Source: Flavihumibacter stibioxidans (GTDB taxonomy: Bacteria > Bacteroidota > Bacteroidia > Chitinophagales > Chitinophagaceae). Taken from it: a DNA stretch of 64,000 nt. Under the pieces are notes generated by a model. The model searched no databases. It was not told where the DNA came from and worked only from the letters and a program-made list of their open reading frames with translations. Each line of letters begins with the position of its first letter. Position 1 is the first letter of the stretch. Positions 17,719-26,388 of the stretch are shown here, one piece after another. The position numbers were made by a program, and so were the translations under genes. Location of the stretch: assembly GCF_014332695.1 (NCBI RefSeq), contig NZ_MBUA01000023.1, forward strand, positions 496,001 to 560,000, given 5' to 3'.

Positions 17719-18999
17719 CTACACCACCACCAGTTCATAAAAATCCTCCGGCACCAGGTACTTGTTCGCCAATGCCTTCAGCTCTTCCGCAGTGATGGAT
17801 TTGATGGTTTGAATGCTGTCATAGAAATAATGCTCATCGAGGTCGTTCAGGATGATATTCTTCCAGCGCCCGATGATATGAAACGGACCATCCAGGTCTC
17901 CGAGGATGGAACCCATCAGGTAATTGCGCACCAGCATCAGTTCTTCATCATCCACCAGTTCATTGCGCAGGATCTCCATCTCCCTGTAAACTTCTGTAAT
18001 GGTTGCCTCCGACACATCCTTGCCCGCTTCAGTTGAAACCATCCATGCGCTTTGCTGGATATGGTTCTGAAGGTAGCTGTAGATGCCGTAAGTATAGCCC
18101 TTGTCCTCACGGATATTGTTCATCAGTCTCGCGCCGAAAAATCCGCCGAAAACAGTGTTCAATACCTGTGCGCCAAAGAAATCGGGATGATGGCGGTTCG
18201 GGAAATGACGGGCCATGCGGATCGCGCCCTGCACACCATTCGGATCATTGCTGATCCTGAATTTTTTTTCACCGGATGATATTACAGGATGAATCACTTT
18301 CTCCGGCTCATTGGCATGCAGCGGAAGGTCACCAAAGTTCTGCTCAAGTAGTTCAAAGACGTTGGGGGGCAATTTACCGGCCACAAACAGGATGCATTTG
18401 CCATTGCGGTAATATTTGTCATAAAACGCTTTAATGGAATCCCTGTCCAGGGCGGCCAGGTCTTCAAAGCGACTGTAACGTCCGTATGGATGGTCGAAGC
18501 TGAAAAGATATTCATCGATCAGTCGGTTGGCAACAAAATCATTCTTCTTCAGGTTCACTTCCAGTCGCTGTTTGTTGTTCTGCTGGTAGAGCGCCAGTTC
18601 CTCTTCGGGGAATACCGCATCTGTCAGCAGCTCCCTCACTACCGGCAATAATTTCGGCAGGTGCTTGGTCAGTCCCTGGAGGGCGATGGAAGCGGTTTCA
18701 TTATAACAGGCACGCGTAAGCGCAGCTCCGTAATAATCAAAATGTTCATTGATCTGGAAAGCTGTTTTGGTGCTGGTGCCATTTTTCAGCAGGAAGTTGG
18801 CAGCGGGTGCCACCAGGTTCTGATTTTCAAACCAGTTGCCTGCGCTGAAGACCCATTCCACCTGAATTACTTCTTCTGCGCCGGCGTTCACGGCATATAC
18901 TTCCACGCCGTTCTTCAGCACGTATTTATCGTAAGGTTTGAGCCGCAGGTCAAATTCAACGGCATCTTTTATCGGGGGGGCAATTTTTCTGTTTACCAT
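17719..18999 (-). CDS. Peptidase M16 family protein, non-catalytic partner
   Basis: 426 residues. It lacks the HxxEH zinc motif; at that position it reads APAANFLLKNGTSTKT. It keeps the C-terminal R/Y signature (ARLMNNIREDKGYTYGIYS) used to bind substrate in the second half of M16 enzymes. In bacteria such a subunit pairs with a zinc-bearing partner, here the gene 61 bases upstream on the same strand. ATG 18999 (MVNRKIAPP) is chosen; the longer frame extends into the intergenic gap without homology. Confidence 0.9.
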   Translation of the reverse strand: MVNRKIAPPIKDAVEFDLRLKPYDKYVLKNGVEVYAVNAGAEEVIQVEWVFSAGNWFENQNLVAPAANFLLKNGTSTKTAFQINEHFDYYGAALTRACYNETASIALQGLTKHLPKLLPVVRELLTDAVFPEEELALYQQNNKQRLEVNLKKNDFVANRLIDEYLFSFDHPYGRYSRFEDLAALDRDSIKAFYDKYYRNGKCILFVAGKLPPNVFELLEQNFGDLPLHANEPEKVIHPVISSGEKKFRISNDPNGVQGAIRMARHFPNRHHPDFFGAQVLNTVFGGFFGARLMNNIREDKGYTYGIYSYLQNHIQQSAWMVSTEAGKDVSEATITEVYREMEILRNELVDDEELMLVRNYLMGSILGDLDGPFHIIGRWKNIILNDLDEHYFYDSIQTIKSITAEELKALANKYLVPEDFYELVVV

Positions 19000-19060
19000 T
19001 TTGTGTTTGTCATGATTCTGCGTAAGCAGGGGATTTGGAGCAAGGTTGGTTTTAGCCTTC

Positions 19061-20299
19061 TCACCCCTTACTCCTGTAATACAATGTATGACTGTTCTTC
19101 TCTTCAAAGATCCGCTTGCTTTCGCGCACGATGTCATCCGCTGTTACTGCATAATATTTTTCGAGTTCTGTGTTCATCAGTTGTGCGTCGCCAAGCAGTT
19201 CATAATAAGCCAGGCTGGCAGCGCGGTTCATTACACTCATGTCCTCAAAAGCCATGGTGCTTTCCGTTTTGTTTTTCACCTTTTCCAGCTCGGCTGTGGT
19301 TACTCCTTCAGCGATCAGTTTGTCGATCTGCTGCTGTACGGCTGCTTCCGCCGCTTCAGGCGTTACACCCTTCACCAGTTTACCGTCAATGCAAAGCAGT
19401 CCCGCATCGGTTGAACCGAAATGGTAACAATCAATATTGGTGAACAACTGCTGTTCCTTTACGAGCGACTGATACAACCTGGAAGAAGCCCCGCTGCCCA
19501 TGATATCGGTGATGAGATCCACGGTGTAGTAACGGGAATCCATACGCGAAGGCATATGCCAGGTCTTCAGGAAAGCATCTACGGGAACATCGGCTGTGAT
19601 GTCCATCCTTCGGGCAGCCTGCTGTTCGGGCTCCTGCGGCACGCTGCGGTTATATTTCTCGCCGGCCGGTATGTCTCCAAACCACTTTACCGCCAGCTCA
19701 TAAACCTGCTCGGTTACGATATTACCTGCCACCACCAGGATGGCGTTGGCGGGATTATAATGTTTGCGGAAAAAATTCTTTACGTCTTCCAGCGTGGCGT
19801 CTTCCACATGCTTCAATTCCTTCCCGATGGTCATCCACTTGTAGGGATGCTGTTCGTAGGCCATCTCCCGCATCTTAAACCAGATATCGCCATAAGGACG
19901 ATTGATATAATGTTCCTTGAATTCCTCGCAGACCACTTTGCGCTGGACTTCGAGACTTTTTTTGCTGAAAGCCAGGCTCAGCATGCGGTCGCTCTCCAGC
20001 CAGAAAGCGGTTTCAATATTGGCGGAAGGCAACTGGCAGTAATAATTGGTGAGGTCATTGGTGGTATACGCATTGTTTTCACCTCCTGCTTTCTGCAGCT
20101 CATCGTCGTACTCGGGAATATTGATACTGCCCCCGAACATCAGGTGTTCAAACAAATGTGCAAACCCGGTCCTCTCGGGATCTTCATCCCTTGCACCCAC
20201 ATCATATAAAACATTCACCACAGCCATCGGGGTGGCAGAATCTTCGTGTACCAACACCCTCAGCCCGTTCGGTAATACAAATCTTGAAAACTGGATCAT
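19061..20299 (-). CDS. Peptidase M16, catalytic zinc subunit
   Basis: 412 residues. HLFEH at 48-52 is the inverted zinc-binding motif, with the third ligand Glu near residue 129 (VCEEFKEHYINRPYGD). GARDEDPERTGFAHLFEHLMFGGS is typical of the family. No signal peptide is visible, as expected for bacterial cytoplasmic M16B enzymes, though location is uncertain. It forms an operon with the non-catalytic M16 gene downstream, and the pair likely makes a heterodimeric oligopeptidase. Start ATG 20299. Confidence 0.93.
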   Translation of the reverse strand: MIQFSRFVLPNGLRVLVHEDSATPMAVVNVLYDVGARDEDPERTGFAHLFEHLMFGGSINIPEYDDELQKAGGENNAYTTNDLTNYYCQLPSANIETAFWLESDRMLSLAFSKKSLEVQRKVVCEEFKEHYINRPYGDIWFKMREMAYEQHPYKWMTIGKELKHVEDATLEDVKNFFRKHYNPANAILVVAGNIVTEQVYELAVKWFGDIPAGEKYNRSVPQEPEQQAARRMDITADVPVDAFLKTWHMPSRMDSRYYTVDLITDIMGSGASSRLYQSLVKEQQLFTNIDCYHFGSTDAGLLCIDGKLVKGVTPEAAEAAVQQQIDKLIAEGVTTAELEKVKNKTESTMAFEDMSVMNRAASLAYYELLGDAQLMNTELEKYYAVTADDIVRESKRIFEEKNSHTLYYRSKG

Positions 20300-20394
20300 A
20301 GTCAAAAATGCGTCCTTTTCAACGCGCCTGCAAGTTACACCCAAATGCCCAATACCTTTCATTGCCGGCCGGCCCCATTCACCTTTTCACTTCT

Positions 20395-21612
20395 TCACTT
20401 CTTCTTCTTCAAAATACTTCCCACCCTCATATACAACTCCTCCAGGTCTCCATCCTTTTTCCTCACCACCAGGAATTTCAGCCTGATGCCCACCTGCTGT
20501 AACATATTACGGTATTCCTGAATGTTTCTCGACATATTATTATTTACCGCGATGATGATATCACCCTCCAGGAAACCTGCTTTTTCTGCAGGTGATCCGG
20601 GCATGATATCCGTAACGGTCACCTGGCCATTGATAAAATAAAACCCGAGGCCGGTATAGGCATAGTCGAAGGCATCGCGGTAATGCCGGTTGGGTACCAG
20701 GTAGATATCACGCCGTTCATAATTCAGGATCACATTGAAACGGCGGAGCAGGTCGTTGCCGATCAGTCCGCCCAGGTAGGGGTAGGAAGTAACATTGAAC
20801 TCATCCTCGAAAATGAATGTCGGCACTTTCCGGAACCGGTAGGGGCCAATCCGGAATTCTTTGGTGGTGGTGATTTTCATGAAAGCCTTCCCCCCCAGCC
20901 CTTCGGCCTGGGTCATATAAATCTTTTTCTTCTTGCTGTACAGGCTGCTGTCCCCCACAAAATCCTCGGTGAGCAACAGGGATAGTCCGGCACCGGTGTC
21001 AAAGAAAAACCGGGTGGTGATATCGGCTTCATCCCTGATTCGGTTGATGGTTACCGGTATCGTGGCCAGATTGGGTTTCACCAGGTATCCGCCTTTTGGA
21101 TATTTCATATATCCTTTCGAATAGATGTACACGCGGTTGGTATCGTAATCCAGCTTCACGATATAGCGGGAGAAAAAACTGTACCCGATGATGCCGTCAA
21201 TATTCTCACCATATACACTGTGCAGGATCTCGTAATCATTGATGTGGAAATTCAGGCTGTCAACCGTCAGTCCGGGAAAATGCAGGCTGTGGTTGTTGGC
21301 AAACCTTACTTTTTTGATTCCCGCGATGCCGCGGATGGTGCGGTCGGTAGCCTCACTCGGGATCTTCAAACGGTCCACGGTACCGGAATCCAGCGAAATG
21401 CCGCCGCTGCCGGTATCCAGGATAAAATTGAGGGAGTCGGGATACTGATCAAGCTTGGCCCGCACCATTACGACACCACCGCTGTATTGCCGGAATTTAA
21501 AATTTGTGATCAGCTGGGCTGCGGGCCTGGAAAAATATTCCTGCGCTGCAGCGGGCTGGATAAAACTGCAGGTGAGGATAATGGCGGTAAAAATGGCAAG
21601 TATAGATCGCAC
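20395..21612 (-). CDS. Retropepsin-like aspartyl protease with PDZ domain, exported
   Basis: 405 residues with a signal peptide (about 1-23). Two aspartyl protease half-sites are visible, NFILDTGSGG (about residue 64) and RFFFDTGAGLS (about 205), giving a two-lobed enzyme. A PDZ domain follows at about 315-390 (GQVTVTDIMPGSPAEKAGFLEGDIII, broken here by no stop). The C-terminus is lysine rich. Such proteins are common in Bacteroidota; substrates are unknown. It probably acts in the periplasm. Confidence 0.9.
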   Translation of the reverse strand: MRSILAIFTAIILTCSFIQPAAAQEYFSRPAAQLITNFKFRQYSGGVVMVRAKLDQYPDSLNFILDTGSGGISLDSGTVDRLKIPSEATDRTIRGIAGIKKVRFANNHSLHFPGLTVDSLNFHINDYEILHSVYGENIDGIIGYSFFSRYIVKLDYDTNRVYIYSKGYMKYPKGGYLVKPNLATIPVTINRIRDEADITTRFFFDTGAGLSLLLTEDFVGDSSLYSKKKKIYMTQAEGLGGKAFMKITTTKEFRIGPYRFRKVPTFIFEDEFNVTSYPYLGGLIGNDLLRRFNVILNYERRDIYLVPNRHYRDAFDYAYTGLGFYFINGQVTVTDIMPGSPAEKAGFLEGDIIIAVNNNMSRNIQEYRNMLQQVGIRLKFLVVRKKDGDLEELYMRVGSILKKKK

Positions 21613-21692
21613 ATTATGAATTTACTACCTATTTAATCAGTATCAATGCCGTTGGTCATAAAATATCCGTCACATTCCAACATTCAAAGACC

Positions 21693-21700
21693 TAATTTTG
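21693..21700 (+). promoter_or_regulatory. Putative -7 promoter element of mqnC
   Basis: TAATTTTG matches the Bacteroidota -7 consensus TAnnTTTG and lies 19 bases before the mqnC start. No clear -33 element is seen. Confidence 0.4.
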
Positions 21701-21719
21701 TTCCTCCATTTATAAGCTG

Positions 21720-22850
21720 ATGCCCATGCAATTATCCGAGCTCTACCGTAAGGCAAAAAATTTTGAGTTCCTGTCCGCTGAAGAAGGGGTTTACCTCTTT
21801 CACCATGCCCCCCTGACCGATCTCATGAACATCGCGGATGAGCTGAGGAAGATCCAGGTGCCCCATGGCAAGGTAACCTGGATCATCGACCGCAACATGA
21901 ACACCACCAATGTTTGTATTGCGAATTGCAAGTTTTGTAATTTCTATCGCATCCCCGGACACGCGGAAGCCTATATTACCGATATCGAAACCTATAAGGA
22001 GAAGATTGCCGAAACCTTCCGCTATGGCGGTGAACAACTCCTGCTGCAGGGTGGCCATCACCCCGAACTGGGGCTGGACTACTACACCAGCCTCTTCAGG
22101 CAGTTGAAACAGCTTTTCCCCAACCTGAAACTGCATACCCTGGGGCCACCTGAAGTGGCGCATATCTGCAAGCTCGAAAAGAAATCACACCATGAAGTGC
22201 TGACGGCTCTCAAGGAAGCGGGCATGGATTCCCTGCCGGGTCCCGGTGCCGAGATCCTGATCGACCGTGTTCGCCGCCTTATCAGCAAGGGGAAATGCGG
22301 TGCGCAGGAATGGCTGGATATCATGCACGAAGCGCATAAGATCGACCTCACCACTTCCGCCACCATGATGTTCGGGCATGTGGAGACCATCGAAGAAAGA
22401 TTCGAACACCTGGTGAAACTGCGCGAAGTGCAAAGCCGCAAGCCAGAGCATGCAAAGGGTTTCATCGCTTTTATACCCTGGACTTTCCAGGATGTGGACA
22501 CCCTGCTGGCGCGGATCCGCGGTGTGCAGAACCTGGTGACCCCGGAAGAATATATCCGCATGATCGCCCTGAGCCGCATCATGCTGCCCAATGTGAAGAA
22601 TATCCAGGCCAGCTGGCTGACGGTTGGCAAGGAAGTGGCGCAGCTTTGCCTGCATGCGGGCGCCAACGATTTCGGCAGCATCATGATCGAAGAAAACGTG
22701 GTCAGTGCCGCCGGCGCCCCGCACCGCTTCACCTACCGCAGCATCCAGGACGCCATCCGCGAAGCCGGTTTTGAACCCCAGCTCCGCAACCAGCAATACG
22801 AATTCCGCGAACTGCCCGCTGCCATCGAAGAGCAGGTGATCACCTATTAA
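21720..22850 (+). CDS. mqnC: Cyclic dehypoxanthinyl futalosine synthase
   Basis: 376 residues, a radical SAM enzyme with C66xxxC70xxC73 (VCIANCKFCNF). Stretches such as WIIDRNMNTTNVCIANC, YGGEQLLLQGGHHPELGLD, LHTLGPPEVAHICK and SATMMFGHVET are diagnostic for MqnC, which cyclises dehypoxanthine futalosine in the futalosine route to menaquinone. The other mqn genes are not in the window. Start is ATG 21720; an ATG two codons later is also possible. It is followed directly by two adjacent intergenic repeats at its 3' end. Confidence 0.96.
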   Translation: MPMQLSELYRKAKNFEFLSAEEGVYLFHHAPLTDLMNIADELRKIQVPHGKVTWIIDRNMNTTNVCIANCKFCNFYRIPGHAEAYITDIETYKEKIAETFRYGGEQLLLQGGHHPELGLDYYTSLFRQLKQLFPNLKLHTLGPPEVAHICKLEKKSHHEVLTALKEAGMDSLPGPGAEILIDRVRRLISKGKCGAQEWLDIMHEAHKIDLTTSATMMFGHVETIEERFEHLVKLREVQSRKPEHAKGFIAFIPWTFQDVDTLLARIRGVQNLVTPEEYIRMIALSRIMLPNVKNIQASWLTVGKEVAQLCLHAGANDFGSIMIEENVVSAAGAPHRFTYRSIQDAIREAGFEPQLRNQQYEFRELPAAIEEQVITY

Positions 22851-22854
22851 ATTT

Positions 22855-22885
22855 TTCACCCGTCGGGTGGCACCCGACGGGTGAA
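22855..22885. repeat. Family A hairpin repeat, copy 2
   Basis: Perfect inverted repeat: 15-base arms TTCACCCGTCGGGTG and CACCCGACGGGTGAA separated by one G. It starts five bases after the mqnC stop and abuts a family B repeat. Confidence 0.9.
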
Positions 22886-22889
22886 GTTT

Positions 22890-22971
22890 AGGTGTCTGAC
22901 ATGTGGTGTCTGACATCTGGGGGAGTGGAATCGTGAAATAATAGATGTCAGACACCACATGTCAGACACCT
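22890..22971. repeat. Family B long hairpin repeat, copy 1
   Basis: Perfect 29-base inverted arms (22890-22918 and 22943-22971) around a 24-base loop. Each arm holds two GGTGTCTGACAT-type units in direct orientation. It sits between the convergent mqnC and DUF3570 genes, five bases from the latter's stop. Confidence 0.92.
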
Positions 22972-22975
22972 ACCC

Positions 22976-24166
22976 CTACTTATACTTCAAATGCAATGAG
23001 ATGATATTCGACTGCAAGGTATTACTGCGGGTATAATGCCCGTAGCGCAACTCCAGGCTGTTGAAATGTTTGATCCCGAATACCCCCGCCGGTGGCGCCA
23101 GCCGGATACCCGAACCAAAGAAATGACTGTTGAATTCCGAGAGGTCATAATTGCTGGTGTAGTAATCCTGACCGGCTTTGTGTGCGGCATAGGGCCTGAA
23201 ATAATCCACCGCCGTCTGCCGGTAATACCGGTAAAACGGACTCACGGAAAAGAAGGGCGACACCTTGATGGCCGTTTCCAGGCTGGCCGTATGGGCCTTC
23301 AAGCCCCAGTTATCCATATAATAGCGGTAATAGCCCCTCAGCACCAGGTGATCCCCCACAAAATAATTGGCCCGAAAACCGAGCGGCAGCTTGAACCTGC
23401 TGTCCGGCAATCGCTCCACATGCACGGAACCATCGTCGAAATAGGTCCGGTTGAAAGGCAGTGACAAATAACCGGTTTGCTGCACCAGGTCCAGCAGGAA
23501 CATCAGCTGCAGGCGCTGGTTCACGATCTGCGACCAGGAAAAAGTACCGCTGAAGGAATTACGTGCATCCGACCCGGTTTTCAACTTTTCCGGTGATGCC
23601 CCGTCTCTCAGTTCCATCGGGTAGATCAGGTGGATCTGATCGAGATAAACCTGCGCCTTGGCGGAAAACTCGCCCATGCGGTTTTTGGTCTTTTTGGAAA
23701 AATGCCCGTTCACGCCAATGGATGTATAATCATATTCCGCCGAAAACGAGGCGCCCACCCCGAATTCAGTTCCCTTCTTTTCGTTCTCACGACTGAAGGC
23801 CAGTGTTGGGTACACACGGGTATCCGCATACGAAGCGGAGGTCAGGGTCTTGGGATCGATCTTGTCGGAAGAGGCAGAAGTGTAGTGGTCTATTCCCAGG
23901 TCCAGCGACCAGGTCTGCTTGCGATATTTTTTATCATAGCGGTTCAGCTTAATCTCCAGGGAGTTGGAAATATCCGTCAGCTTCTGCGAACCGATGCCGC
24001 CGGTTACCGCAGCATGATCACCTTCCTGGTGGTAATAGCTCGATACCAGGTTAATCTCTTCTATCTTCAGTTTCCTCGACTGGTAAACGCTGTCTGGTTT
24101 CGGCTGCGAAAACGCCGCCAGAATGCCCAGGTACAGACCGATGACGGTCAGTGAAATTTTTTTCAT
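22976..24166 (-). CDS. DUF3570 outer-membrane barrel-like protein
   Basis: 396 residues with a signal peptide (about 1-20). The body is beta-rich (FRANYFVGDHLVLRGYYRYY, SVSPFYRYYRQTAVDYF, SNIISLHLKYK) and matches DUF3570, a family of probable outer membrane barrels. It is the last gene of an operon with thioredoxin-like protein, ApbE and the small DUF4266 lipoprotein, a set seen together in many Gram-negative bacteria. A role in envelope redox or metal handling is inferred from that context. Start ATG 24166. Confidence 0.88.
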   Translation of the reverse strand: MKKISLTVIGLYLGILAAFSQPKPDSVYQSRKLKIEEINLVSSYYHQEGDHAAVTGGIGSQKLTDISNSLEIKLNRYDKKYRKQTWSLDLGIDHYTSASSDKIDPKTLTSASYADTRVYPTLAFSRENEKKGTEFGVGASFSAEYDYTSIGVNGHFSKKTKNRMGEFSAKAQVYLDQIHLIYPMELRDGASPEKLKTGSDARNSFSGTFSWSQIVNQRLQLMFLLDLVQQTGYLSLPFNRTYFDDGSVHVERLPDSRFKLPLGFRANYFVGDHLVLRGYYRYYMDNWGLKAHTASLETAIKVSPFFSVSPFYRYYRQTAVDYFRPYAAHKAGQDYYTSNYDLSEFNSHFFGSGIRLAPPAGVFGIKHFNSLELRYGHYTRSNTLQSNIISLHLKYK

Positions 24167-24182
24167 ACTTATGGATTGATGA

Positions 24183-24404
24183 TCAATTACAGCCGCAGCC
24201 CCCGCCCGACTTGCCCGCATTGGCACCGGATGCGCCTTCACGGTAGGATTGAAAACTCAGTTCTGTCTTTTCGATCTTGCGGTTACCGAGTACCATCTCC
24301 GCATCGTTCAGCCGGCTTTTCTGGTACTCTTTTACGTTTGTGCATGCGGGTAAGATCATCGTGAGAAGTCCGCCCGTCAGCAATGTTAAAAGAATTGGTT
24401 TCAT
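24183..24404 (-). CDS. DUF4266 small lipoprotein
   Basis: 73 residues with a lipoprotein signal (lipobox LPAC, Cys21), the motif VKEYQKSRLNDAEM and a Gly/Cys-rich tail ending SGGGCGCN, all typical of DUF4266. The sequence YREGASGAN before the tail resembles the [S/T]GA[S/T] site that ApbE flavinylates, although the last residue here is Asn. ATG overlaps the apbE stop (ATGA, 24401-24404), and DUF3570 follows after 16 bases. Candidate FMN-carrying or metal-binding lipoprotein; not proven. Confidence 0.85.
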   Translation of the reverse strand: MKPILLTLLTGGLLTMILPACTNVKEYQKSRLNDAEMVLGNRKIEKTELSFQSYREGASGANAGKSGGGCGCN

Positions 24405-25360
24405 TTGAGTGTTATATTCTTTGATGTATAAATCCTGTTGTGGTCGTCGATGATAATACAGGCGATCTGCTGCATCTGGTTGATCAAGTCCAGTCCCACT
24501 CTGATACCCATCACCATCACCGGTGTGGCCATAGCGTCGGCGATTTCGGCAACGGGACTAATAATCGTTACGCTCCTGATGCCGCTCACCGGAAATCCTG
24601 TTTTCGGATCGATGGTATGCGAATACCTCCTGCCGCAGATCTCCACAAATTTTTCATAGTTGCCCGAAGTGGCCACCGACATATCCGTGATGTCCATATA
24701 GGAAAAGGGATGGCCTGCCGAATCGGGATCCGCGATGCCGATGGTCCATGGTTTGCCATCGGGCTGCAATCCCCAGGTGCTGAGGTCTCCGGAGGCGTTG
24801 ACAATGCCGCTCCGGATGCCGGCTTTCTGTAAAACCATCTTCGCCCGGTCCGCCGCATAACCCTTTCCGATACCGCCAAAACCTATGCGCATGCCTTTTT
24901 CTTTTAGAAATACCGTGCTGGCTTTTTCATCCGGGATGATGTTCCGGTAATTGATCAGCCGCACCATCTGGCGGGCAATGGCGGGGTCGGGCAGGGCCGT
25001 CATGCTGGTATCGAAATTCCAGAGTCTTTTGTCAATAGATCCGTAACTGATATCGAAAGCACCCTGGGTAAGGCGCGAGATCTTTAACGCGCGGATGATC
25101 AGTTCAACTACTTCCTGATCAACTTTCACCGGGCGGATACCCGCCGCATCATTGATTTGGTTCACCTGGCTATCGGGCCGGAAAGTAGTCAGCAAGGCTT
25201 CAATGCGGCGAATTTCCAGCACCGCCAGTTCAATGGCTTTTTCTGCCCTATCCGCATCTTCTGCCACCACGCTTATTTCAAAACGATTCCCCATCAACTT
25301 CAGGGTTCTCCTGAAGAGATTGTCGCCTGTGATTTGAAAGTTATCAGGGGCGGCTGGCAT
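24401..25360 (-). CDS. apbE: FAD:protein FMN transferase (ApbE family)
   Basis: 319 residues. LMGNRFEISV, GAFDISYGSID, GFGGIGKGYAADRAK, NASGDLSTWG and YSHTIDPKTGFPV are the family's FAD/Mg binding stretches. ApbE transfers FMN to Ser or Thr of target proteins outside the cytoplasm. Unusually, no signal peptide or lipobox is visible from ATG 25360 or from upstream starts (open to 25438), so location is unclear. The start overlaps the thioredoxin gene's end by 17 bases; the stop overlaps the DUF4266 start. A linked acceptor may be the DUF4266 lipoprotein. Confidence 0.9.
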   Translation of the reverse strand: MPAAPDNFQITGDNLFRRTLKLMGNRFEISVVAEDADRAEKAIELAVLEIRRIEALLTTFRPDSQVNQINDAAGIRPVKVDQEVVELIIRALKISRLTQGAFDISYGSIDKRLWNFDTSMTALPDPAIARQMVRLINYRNIIPDEKASTVFLKEKGMRIGFGGIGKGYAADRAKMVLQKAGIRSGIVNASGDLSTWGLQPDGKPWTIGIADPDSAGHPFSYMDITDMSVATSGNYEKFVEICGRRYSHTIDPKTGFPVSGIRSVTIISPVAEIADAMATPVMVMGIRVGLDLINQMQQIACIIIDDHNRIYTSKNITLK

Positions 25361-25784
25361 CCAATTGTTTGAGTTGGGAAACAAAACCTTCCGCGTCCAT
25401 ATTGGGATAACCCTCCCAGGACTTGATAACCCTGCCATCGGCGGAGAGCAGGAGAGTCATGGGGAAACTGCCTTTGGTATTGTATTGTTCCGCGAGTTTA
25501 TCGTTGTGGGACTGCTGTGCAGCCGGGAGCTGGTTCTTTTTGGCCCGGGGAAAATCCGCATTCACCAGTACCAGCCTTGCTGCAGCAAACTGGCTGAAAG
25601 TGTCGCTGGCAAAGATTTCCTTTTTCAGGCGGATACAGGGGCCACACCAGTCGGAGCCCGAAAAATTGAGCAGTATCAGTTTCTGTTCCTTCGAGGCCTG
25701 GTCTTTCGCTTTTTCAAAATCATTGCCCCACTGTGCGGCGGGGGCAAACCAAAACATGGCCGAAATCAAAAGGATCCACTTCAT
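25344..25784 (-). CDS. Thioredoxin-like protein, exported
   Basis: 146 residues with a signal peptide (about 1-18). SGSDWCGPCIRLKKEIF contains the CGPC redox site (about residues 47-50), and SFPMTLLLSADGRVIKSWEGY includes the cis-Pro region of the thioredoxin fold. It is the first gene of the apbE-DUF4266-DUF3570 operon and overlaps apbE. Probably reduces disulfides in a periplasmic or lipoprotein partner such as the Cys-rich DUF4266 tail; the partner is an inference. Confidence 0.9.
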   Translation of the reverse strand: MKWILLISAMFWFAPAAQWGNDFEKAKDQASKEQKLILLNFSGSDWCGPCIRLKKEIFASDTFSQFAAARLVLVNADFPRAKKNQLPAAQQSHNDKLAEQYNTKGSFPMTLLLSADGRVIKSWEGYPNMDAEGFVSQLKQLDASRP

Positions 25785-25865
25785 TCAGGAGAATTTGACT
25801 GCAAATTACCCTTGCCTTGCCCCCCAAAAAGTAATATATATCACTTAGGGAAACTTTAACGGTCG

Positions 25866-25896
25866 TTCACCCGTCGGGTGGCACCCGACGGGTGAG
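25866..25896. repeat. Family A hairpin repeat, copy 3
   Basis: Near-identical to copy 2: TTCACCCGTCGGGTG, G, CACCCGACGGGTGA. Lies in the 292-base divergent region between the thioredoxin gene and the small membrane protein at 26077, about 65 bases from copy 4. Confidence 0.9.
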
Positions 25897-25961
25897 GAAC
25901 CCGCCAGCCGTAAAATAATCCCTGAAAAACTCCCCACCGGCGGGGACGACCGAGGTCTTCG

Positions 25962-26000
25962 CCTGTTCACCCGTCGGGTGCCACCCGACGGGTGAACAGG
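25962..26000. repeat. Family A hairpin repeat, copy 4
   Basis: Perfect 19-base inverted arms (CCTGTTCACCCGTCGGGTG and its complement) with a one-base centre. The arms extend beyond the shared core with copy-specific bases that also pair, a sign of selection for or generation of hairpin structure. Confidence 0.9.
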
Positions 26001-26076
26001 GGGCATACAACCCCGGGGGCGGAAATTCCGTCTGATAATCGCCCATCCGGTCACCTAACCGGGTGGCTCGTACAAC

Positions 26077-26388
26077 ATGTCAATGGTTAAATCTACACCC
26101 TCCCTCGCCCTCTGCCTGGCACTGGATGCCGTGGGATATTTTACCTATGCCGTTCCCTTCCTGGGTGAATTCGGCGACATCATCTGGGCGCCCATATCGG
26201 GACTCCTGTTCTATAAATTATTCGGAGGCGGCTTCAAAGGTGCCATTGGCGGACTCTTTGGTTTCGCAGAAGAAATCCTGCCCTTTACCGACTTCATCCC
26301 AACCTTCACGCTGGGCTGGATCATGAGCCGAGTCGGAAAACGAAAAACCTCCCCGGTCACCATTACCCTACCGGCTCACCGCAAATGA
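26077..26388 (+). CDS. Small conserved membrane protein
   Basis: 103 residues, with hydrophobic stretches at about 10-30, 35-50 and 52-72 and a basic C-terminus. LDAVGYFTYAVPFLGEFGDIIWAPISG is a pattern I have seen in short Bacteroidota membrane proteins of unknown function. Its last 21 bases overlap the end of the convergent fucosidase gene. Start ATG 26077 is the first Met of the hydrophobic protein. Confidence 0.65.
   Translation: MSMVKSTPSLALCLALDAVGYFTYAVPFLGEFGDIIWAPISGLLFYKLFGGGFKGAIGGLFGFAEEILPFTDFIPTFTLGWIMSRVGKRKTSPVTITLPAHRK

Noticed and set aside
19421-20209. 262-codon plus-strand frame over the M16 peptidase gene
   Set aside because: Antisense shadow of a well-conserved enzyme.
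25866-26000. CRISPR array
   Set aside because: The repeated GC palindromes are only 13-19 bases, irregularly spaced and adjacent to one another without unique spacers of constant length; no cas genes.
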